In this document: in pieces, positions 6,626 to 10,398 of the stretch | How positions within the stretch are numbered: the stretch's first letter is position 1 | Layout: each line of letters begins with the position of its first letter | Assembly (NCBI GenBank): GCA_903915315.1 | Contig: CAIWSO010000282.1 | Coordinates: 1 to 10,398, forward strand | Origin: an uncultured Spartobacteria bacterium | GTDB taxonomy: Bacteria > Verrucomicrobiota > Verrucomicrobiia > Chthoniobacterales > Terrimicrobiaceae | Length of the DNA: 10,398 nucleotides | Direction of reading: 5' to 3' | Position numbers and translations under genes: made by a program | The notes under the pieces: model-generated | Databases searched by the model: none | Told to the model about the DNA's origin: nothing | What the model saw: only the letters and a program-made list of their open reading frames with translations

Positions 6626-7240
6626 GTGATCTATCGCGGGCAAAAAATTCAACTCACCGCAGTCAAAGTTCTGATTGCGATAAACGTTCTCGTTTTCATT
6701 TTCGGTTCCTTTCCCGCTGGGGACAATAGTAGTTCGGTTGACGGGATTCTTGGTCTGAGCTCGGGAGGGATATCCAAGGGGGCGCTTTGGCAGGTGGTAA
6801 CATACCAGTTTGTGCATGGGGGAATCTTGCATTTGATGGTGAACATGGCTGGGCTTTGGTTCACGGGGCCTGTCTTGGAGAGGCTGATGGGGGTTGGCCG
6901 CTTTGTGACTTTCTACCTCATTGCCGGTGCGGTGGGCGGCCTACTGCATATGTTTATTTCCCCCGGATCAATCTTGGTTGGGGCATCAGGTTCGATTTGC
7001 GGGTTGGTAGCCGCTTTTTCAGCGCTTTTCCCGCGAATGCCCATTACGGCGCTCCTGTTTTTCGTGATTCCGGTTCGGATGGAAGCGAGGTGGCTTGGAT
7101 TCAGCATCGTCATCGTATCGCTTGTCCTCCTAGTCACTGGGCTTTTTGGAAATATCGGCAATGCAGCGCACTTGGGTGGAGCGCTTGCCGGTTATGCGTG
7201 GGTGCGGTTTTTCACACCGCGATTCCGTGTCCTGAGCTGA
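6626..7240 (+). CDS. Rhomboid-family intramembrane serine protease
   Basis: A 204-residue multi-pass membrane protein with about six hydrophobic segments (roughly residues 12-28, 54-75, 92-112, 118-134, 140-150 and 158-175, plus a last one around 180-196). The rhomboid catalytic pair is visible: serine 121 in GASGS (119-123) and histidine 182 in NAAHLGGALAGY. The conserved FVHGGILHLMVNM (62-74) carries the HxxxxHxxxN pattern before the catalytic serine. Such proteases cleave membrane proteins inside or near the bilayer; the substrate is unknown. The start is GTG 6626 in GTG-ATC-TAT, with a weak TAGG 8 nt upstream, the nearest thing to a Shine-Dalgarno sequence in the window. It is probably co-transcribed with trpS. 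It ends 3 nt before the stop of the convergent tolB-like gene. Confidence 0.92.
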   Translation: MIYRGQKIQLTAVKVLIAINVLVFIFGSFPAGDNSSSVDGILGLSSGGISKGALWQVVTYQFVHGGILHLMVNMAGLWFTGPVLERLMGVGRFVTFYLIAGAVGGLLHMFISPGSILVGASGSICGLVAAFSALFPRMPITALLFFVIPVRMEARWLGFSIVIVSLVLLVTGLFGNIGNAAHLGGALAGYAWVRFFTPRFRVLS

Positions 7241-7243
7241 GTC

Positions 7244-8401
7244 CTATCGTGACCAGCTAGGCTCGGATACCTTGCCCAGACCGCTTGCCACGGGCGTTTT
7301 GCGCCCTTTGATTGTATCCATCAAAACAATGGCGGATCCATCGCTGTAAATAAGATGGCGGGAGTCCGCTCCCCAGCTAGGATCCTGACCCTGATCGAGG
7401 ATGCGTGTCGCACCGGTGGCCAGTTCCACAACCGCAATGGAAAATCCACCTTGTCGCACAGTGAAGGCGATTTTTTTGCCGTCCGGCGACCAGCTGGGCT
7501 CCGTGCAATAATTGAAGCCGGTGGAAATCCGGCGTGGGGCACCGCCGGCAACACTGATGCGGTAAAGTTGAGGGCCGCCCGAATCGTCCGACGAATAAAC
7601 GATCTCAGAGCCATCAGGTGACCAGCTTGGGGAGGATTCCACCCCTCGGGAGCGAGTCAACCGCCGCGCGCCACTGCCATTCGCGGAGGCAATGTAAAGT
7701 TCGGGATTCCCGTCGCGGCTCAGCGTGCAAGCGACTCGGCTGCCATCCGGCGAGAACGAGGCGCCGGAATTCGTGCCGGGATACTTGAGGATTGGGGTAC
7801 GGGCGCCAGATTGGAGATCGATGAGGTAGATGTCAGCATAACCGCTCTGGTAGCCAGTGTAGGCGAGGCGGGATTTGTCTGGAGATAGGGCAGGAGCGAC
7901 ACTGATGGCACGTTCTTGTGTGATTTGACGCTGGTTGGCGCCATCGTAGTCGGAGATGTAAATTTCTTTGGATCCGGTCCGGTTGCTCACAAACGCGAAC
8001 TTGGATGCGGCGATGCCGTTTTGGCCGGTGAGGGTTTCCACGATATCGTCGGAGAACTTGTGAGCAGCTGACCGGGTATCACCAGAGTAGGTTTTTTGGA
8101 GCACCACGCCGCCGCGGTTGTCGGTGACAATACCTTGTAGAGAGCCGCCGCCAGAGGCTCCAGCGACAGAAAAACTCGCTCGCTCCGGGATGCCGATGGA
8201 GAAGAGGCCGGATAGGTCAAGGTCGTTGGCGACCACTTTGCCCGCGATGGCCGCATCCGAGCCGCTAAAGGGTTTGATGGCTACGCTGATGGCGTCGCTT
8301 TTTTTGACAGTGATCGTGGCTTCCTGTGCATTCAGGAGAGTGGGTAGAAGAAGAGCGCTGAGCAAAAGCGCGGAAAGTCGGGATGTGGAAGTGAGGATCA
8401 T
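7244..8401 (-). CDS. tolB: TolB-like periplasmic beta-propeller protein
   Basis: A 385-residue exported protein. Residues 1-25 form a signal peptide (hydrophobic LLLSALLLPTLLNA, cleavage after NA). The next roughly 110 residues (ISVAIKPF...LDLSGLFSIG...DDIVETLTGQNG) match the TolB N-terminal domain. From about 130 onward there are PD40/WD40-like propeller blades: FAFVSNRTGSKEIYISDYDG, LSPDKSRLAYTGYQSG, FSPDGSRVACTLSRDG, WSPDGSEIVYSSDDSG, WSPDGKKIAFTVRQGG, then a degenerate WGADSRHLIYSDG and a terminal EPSWSR that probably closes the ring. TolB belongs to the Tol-Pal system of outer-membrane constriction. Here tolA, tolQ, tolR and pal are absent from the neighbourhood, so the gene symbol rests on domain layout only. 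It is shorter than E. coli TolB (about 430 residues). A TTG at 8416 is an alternative start; ATG 8401 gives the better signal peptide. The gene follows pheA by 35 nt. Confidence 0.85.
   Translation of the reverse strand: MILTSTSRLSALLLSALLLPTLLNAQEATITVKKSDAISVAIKPFSGSDAAIAGKVVANDLDLSGLFSIGIPERASFSVAGASGGGSLQGIVTDNRGGVVLQKTYSGDTRSAAHKFSDDIVETLTGQNGIAASKFAFVSNRTGSKEIYISDYDGANQRQITQERAISVAPALSPDKSRLAYTGYQSGYADIYLIDLQSGARTPILKYPGTNSGASFSPDGSRVACTLSRDGNPELYIASANGSGARRLTRSRGVESSPSWSPDGSEIVYSSDDSGGPQLYRISVAGGAPRRISTGFNYCTEPSWSPDGKKIAFTVRQGGFSIAVVELATGATRILDQGQDPSWGADSRHLIYSDGSAIVLMDTIKGRKTPVASGLGKVSEPSWSR
7250..7636 (-). repeat. DNA-level repeat of the PSWS propeller motif in the tolB-like gene
   Basis: The word CCAGCT(A/G/T)GG recurs at about 7252, 7373, 7491 and 7622, at roughly 120-130 nt intervals. 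Each copy encodes the PSW core of an (E/D/S)PSW motif that opens a propeller blade. The shared nucleotide sequence suggests relatively recent internal duplication of blades, or strong codon constraint. Confidence 0.5.
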
Positions 8402-8436
8402 GATTTTTTGTGGCAAAGTGTGGTGTGTTTGACAAG

Positions 8437-9261
8437 TCAGGAACGGAAGCGGCGACCGAGCGGGAAGCTGCCGAGATGGGTGAGTGAATGGGCCTGCCCG
8501 CCGGCAAGTTCGATGGATCGAGCGACGCCTGGATCGCTTGAGGATCCTTCGACTTCGACATAAAAAACGTAGGTTTGGGGCTGTCCCGGCACGGGACGGG
8601 AAACGATGCGGGTCAGGCTGACCTTTTGACGGGAAAAAGGCCCCAGAAAACGATGCAGGCTACCGCAGGTGTTTTTTAATGCGGCGACGAAAGCCGTTCG
8701 ATTTGACGAGGCCTTGAGGATCGGTTTTTTCGAGATCGTAAAAAAGTTGGTCACATTGACTTCGTCCGCTCCAGAGGGAAACTCCAGCACGTCGAGGTGA
8801 TAAATCTCCGCTGCTCCCGGCGAGGCTAGAGCCGCGCTGTGAGGCTTCGAGGCCGCCAACTCGGAGGCTATGGCAGTGCTTTGCACCGGCACCAACGTGG
8901 CCTTCGGGTGGCGGGATTTCAACCAGTCGCCATGGTGTTTGATCTGGGTGAAATGGGAGTAAACCGTTTTCACTTTCGATCCCGCGCGCCCGAGCAGGGC
9001 GATGCGGATATTCAGCGATAATTCCTCATGGATAAAAATCGAACTGGCATGGCGGATGAGGAGGTCGATCGTATCAGGTACCGTGCCGCCGGAGGAATTC
9101 TCCACTGGCACAAGACCCATAGGCGCCGCCCCGGAAAGAACGGAATCGAATATGGCGTCAATCGTTGGGCAGGGCAAAAGATCGGACTTCTTGCCAAAAC
9201 GCTGCCTCGCAAGAATTCCGGAAAATGTGCCCTCGGGGCCAAGATAGGCGACTTTGCTCAT
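8437..9261 (-). CDS. pheA: Prephenate dehydratase-like protein with C-terminal ACT domain (divergent)
   Basis: A 274-residue protein laid out like monofunctional prephenate dehydratase, which converts prephenate to phenylpyruvate in phenylalanine synthesis. The N-terminus MSKVAYLGPEGTFSG is canonical. VPVENS (51-56), YSHFTQ (101-106), QSTAIASELAA and AALASPGAAEIYHLDVL (144-159) follow. The ACT regulatory domain begins near NRTAFVAAL and GSLHRFLGPF (200-209) and ends LGSFPLGRRF. Several normally well-kept positions differ: the TRF signature reads TNF (171-173), the ACT motif ESRP reads VSRP (220-223), ENS-x-EGSV reads ENSSGGTV, and the SHPQAL segment reads SHFTQI. The fold assignment is firm; full activity and phenylalanine feedback control are less certain. 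I chose ATG 9261; a TTG at 9300 would add 13 unconserved residues. It is probably co-transcribed with the downstream tolB-like gene. Confidence 0.87.
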   Translation of the reverse strand: MSKVAYLGPEGTFSGILARQRFGKKSDLLPCPTIDAIFDSVLSGAAPMGLVPVENSSGGTVPDTIDLLIRHASSIFIHEELSLNIRIALLGRAGSKVKTVYSHFTQIKHHGDWLKSRHPKATLVPVQSTAIASELAASKPHSAALASPGAAEIYHLDVLEFPSGADEVNVTNFFTISKKPILKASSNRTAFVAALKNTCGSLHRFLGPFSRQKVSLTRIVSRPVPGQPQTYVFYVEVEGSSSDPGVARSIELAGGQAHSLTHLGSFPLGRRFRS

Positions 9262-9291
9262 GTTCGTATCAACCCATACCAAACTTTCCTT

Positions 9292-9348
9292 CGCGCGCAA
9301 ACCTGCATGTTGCTTCGCGCAAATTTGAAAAAAAGACTTTTGCGCGCG
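9292..9348. repeat. Perfect 10-bp inverted repeat with an additional internal copy, pheA-coaD spacer
   Basis: CGCGCGCAAA at 9292-9301 and TTTGCGCGCG at 9339-9348 are exact inverted copies with 37 nt between them. A shorter direct copy, TTCGCGCAAA (9314-9323), lies inside the loop and resembles TTCGCGCGCAAA at 9290-9301. The left arm is 31-40 nt upstream of the pheA start, a plausible operator position. The whole element lies in the 201-nt spacer between the divergent pheA and coaD. It could be a regulator-binding site or an RNA hairpin; sequence alone cannot decide. Confidence 0.55.
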
Positions 9349-9459
9349 GCGGGGGTGGCATTAGCTGGCGATATGAGTTTCGTCTACGGCATTTCCACGG
9401 CGGGGAATCCCCACGAATGTGCCGCAGACAAGCCCTCCAAGCCAAGTTGGCGAAAATAA
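9307..9459 (+). CDS. Possible small ORF upstream of coaD (50 codons), uncertain
   Basis: An ATG at 9307 (or a TTG at 9325) opens a frame ending in TAA 3 nt before the coaD ATG. From the TTG it reads MKKRLLRAAGVALAGDMSF and continues to a Lys/Ser/Pro-rich end (DKPSKPSWRK). The basic start followed by a short hydrophobic stretch vaguely resembles an export signal. I recognise no family and there is no Shine-Dalgarno sequence. The frame also continues upstream as an antisense shadow of pheA, so its openness means little. Translation stopping just before coaD could couple the two. It is listed because it fills most of an otherwise empty spacer. Confidence 0.2.
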   Translation: MLLRANLKKRLLRAAGVALAGDMSFVYGISTAGNPHECAADKPSKPSWRK

Positions 9460-9462
9460 TCC

Positions 9463-9957
9463 ATGAATAAGAATTGCGCAATCTACCCCGGCAGCTTCGA
9501 TCCCGTTCATCTCGGGCACATCGATATTATTACTCGTTCGGCAAAGATTTTTTCGTCCGTGATCATCGCTGTCGCGGCGAGCAAGTCGAAGTCCCCGATG
9601 TTCAGTGTGGAAAGCCGCATCGCCATGCTTCGCGAGAGCCTTGAGGGCCATCCCGGCATCGAGATCATTGCCCTCGATGGACTGCTGGTCGATTTTGCGC
9701 GTCAGCACAATGTTTTCACCATCATTCGTGGACTTCGAGCCGTTTCGGACTTTGAGTTCGAATTCCAGATGGCCTTGATGAACCGCAAACTTGAGCCGCG
9801 TCTGGAAACGGTCTTTCTGACATCGAAGGAGGATTACACCTACATCAGTTCCCGTATTATCAAGGAGGTGGGGACCATGGGTGGGGATGTGAGTCATTTC
9901 GTTCCGGCGCCCGTTTTGGAATCGCTACTCAAAGCCGTTCCCAAGATTTCGAAGTAA
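9463..9957 (+). CDS. coaD: Phosphopantetheine adenylyltransferase
   Basis: A 164-residue nucleotidyltransferase that adds AMP from ATP to 4'-phosphopantetheine, the penultimate step of CoA synthesis. YPGSFDPVHLGHIDII (residues 8-23) contains the [T/S]-x-G-H class signature that binds ATP. IIRGLRAVSDFEFEFQMALMNRKL is the diagnostic substrate-binding helix of CoaD. YTYISSRIIKE corresponds to the family's conserved ISSS-x-x-[IV]KE segment, with RI replacing S at its third serine. The length is normal (about 160). The ATG at 9463 starts the conserved N-terminus; no Shine-Dalgarno is present. It is divergent from pheA and followed by a 100-nt spacer before nuoI. It is the second CoA-pathway gene in this window, but it is not in an operon with the PPCS-like gene. 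Confidence 0.97.
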   Translation: MNKNCAIYPGSFDPVHLGHIDIITRSAKIFSSVIIAVAASKSKSPMFSVESRIAMLRESLEGHPGIEIIALDGLLVDFARQHNVFTIIRGLRAVSDFEFEFQMALMNRKLEPRLETVFLTSKEDYTYISSRIIKEVGTMGGDVSHFVPAPVLESLLKAVPKISK

Positions 9958-10015
9958 ATCTCGGTTCGTGGTCGGTGCGGCAATTCCGGACAAAACTAAA
10001 AATGTGACTCCGCAG

Positions 10016-10044
10016 TTGCCATGGCACGCGAAGCTTGTTAGAAC
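10016..10044 (+). promoter_or_regulatory. Candidate promoter for nuoI
   Basis: TTGCCA at 10016-10021 (5/6 match to TTGACA) is followed after 17 nt by TAGAAC at 10039-10044 (4/6 match to TATAAT). A start about 7 nt later would lie only a few bases before the nuoI ATG at 10058, giving a nearly leaderless message. That would fit the absence of a Shine-Dalgarno sequence here. It is the only reasonable match in the coaD-nuoI spacer. Confidence 0.3.
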
Positions 10045-10057
10045 CACCCACACCTTT

Positions 10058-10398
10058 ATGGCATACATCGTCAAACGTCCGCGCCTCACTTTAGCTGAGA
10101 GGATTTATCTGCCCACGATTCTGGCTGGTCTGATGATTACGCTGAGGCACATTTTGAGCGGTTTATTCGGCAAGACGCGAGTGACCATGCAATACCCCGA
10201 GCAGAAATGGGACGCCCAATTGCCGGAATGGTATCGCGGCGCGCCTACGCTAGTGACCGATGAGTGGGGACGTGATCGTTGCGTAGCCTGTCAGTTGTGT
10301 GAGTTCATCTGCCCACCGCGTGCCATCACCATCAAGCCGATGGAAATCCCGGCAGAGGACAAGTGGAGCAAAGTCGAAAAACGCCCAGAGGCTTTCGA
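10058..10398 (+). CDS. nuoI: NADH-quinone oxidoreductase subunit I (3' partial)
   Basis: The first 113 codons of NuoI, the ferredoxin-like subunit of respiratory Complex I that carries two 4Fe-4S clusters on the electron path to quinone. The N-terminal YLPTILAGLMITLRHIL segment (residues 17-33) is the usual amphipathic or hydrophobic helix that docks on the membrane. Then come TMQYPEQKW, WYRGAPTLVTDEWGRDRC and the first cluster motif C75-x2-C78-x2-C81-x3-C85-P. The second motif should lie past the window edge. The KPMEIPAEDKWSKVEKRPEAF segment is an insertion between the clusters relative to short NuoI proteins. ATG 10058 fits the family start. Nothing upstream in the window is a nuo gene, so nuoI is either the first gene of a nuo cluster or isolated. 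Confidence 0.95.
   Translation, partial: MAYIVKRPRLTLAERIYLPTILAGLMITLRHILSGLFGKTRVTMQYPEQKWDAQLPEWYRGAPTLVTDEWGRDRCVACQLCEFICPPRAITIKPMEIPAEDKWSKVEKRPEAF

Noticed and set aside
6272..6832. 186-codon minus-strand frame
   Set aside because: Overlaps both trpS and the rhomboid gene antisense; both sense genes are well supported.
9361..9897. 178-codon minus-strand frame over coaD
   Set aside because: coaD has all its catalytic motifs in the opposite strand; the antisense frame shows nothing recognisable.
1..10398. Search for CRISPR arrays, insertion sequences, defence or toxin-antitoxin modules
   Set aside because: No regularly spaced repeats outside the tolB coding motif, no transposase or nuclease domains, and the only HTH gene has no partner.

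Overview
The window is a densely packed bacterial chromosome segment made almost entirely of housekeeping genes, with GC in the mid-to-high 50s by eye. I think it comes from a Gram-negative, menaquinone-using, aerobic or facultative bacterium. The evidence is a TolB-like periplasmic protein, a Complex I subunit NuoI, a MenG/UbiE methyltransferase with no sign of ubiquinone genes, and a group III-type phosphofructokinase. The protein styles (NuoI, ManA, the PPCS-like protein) remind me of the Verrucomicrobiota/PVC group. That placement is inference from recognition and was not tested.

Layout, left to right. At 1-312 is the 3' end of purH (+), followed by a standalone phosphopantothenate-cysteine ligase-like gene (+, 320-994). 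Its stop codon overlaps the stop of a convergent, AT-richer helix-turn-helix gene (-, 991-1353). A divergent spacer leads to manA (+, 1539-2483). Next are a promoter-like sequence and a complete tRNA-Leu with anticodon CAG (2646-2727), which lies 22 nt upstream of menG/ubiE (+, 2750-3451). Converging on it is a leftward pair, a D-Ala-D-Ala carboxypeptidase (4543-5460) followed by pfkA (3466-4533). A 145-nt divergent spacer precedes trpS (+, 5606-6568) and a rhomboid protease (+, 6626-7240). Converging on these with a 3-nt gap is another leftward pair, pheA (8437-9261) followed by a tolB-like gene (7244-8401). A 201-nt divergent spacer with a perfect 10-bp inverted repeat precedes coaD (+, 9463-9957). 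The window ends inside nuoI (+, from 10058).

Functionally this is a scatter of core metabolism rather than one system. It covers purine synthesis (purH), CoA synthesis (PPCS-like protein, coaD), sugar phosphate metabolism (manA, pfkA), respiration (menG, nuoI), translation (tRNA-Leu, trpS), phenylalanine synthesis (pheA) and envelope functions (dacA, tolB, rhomboid). I found no mobile element, CRISPR array, phage gene or defence system.

The points most worth a second look are a prephenate dehydratase-like protein that departs from several family motifs, the low-GC HTH gene, repeats in the pheA-coaD spacer with a candidate small ORF, the tRNA-menG junction, and the near absence of Shine-Dalgarno sequences.
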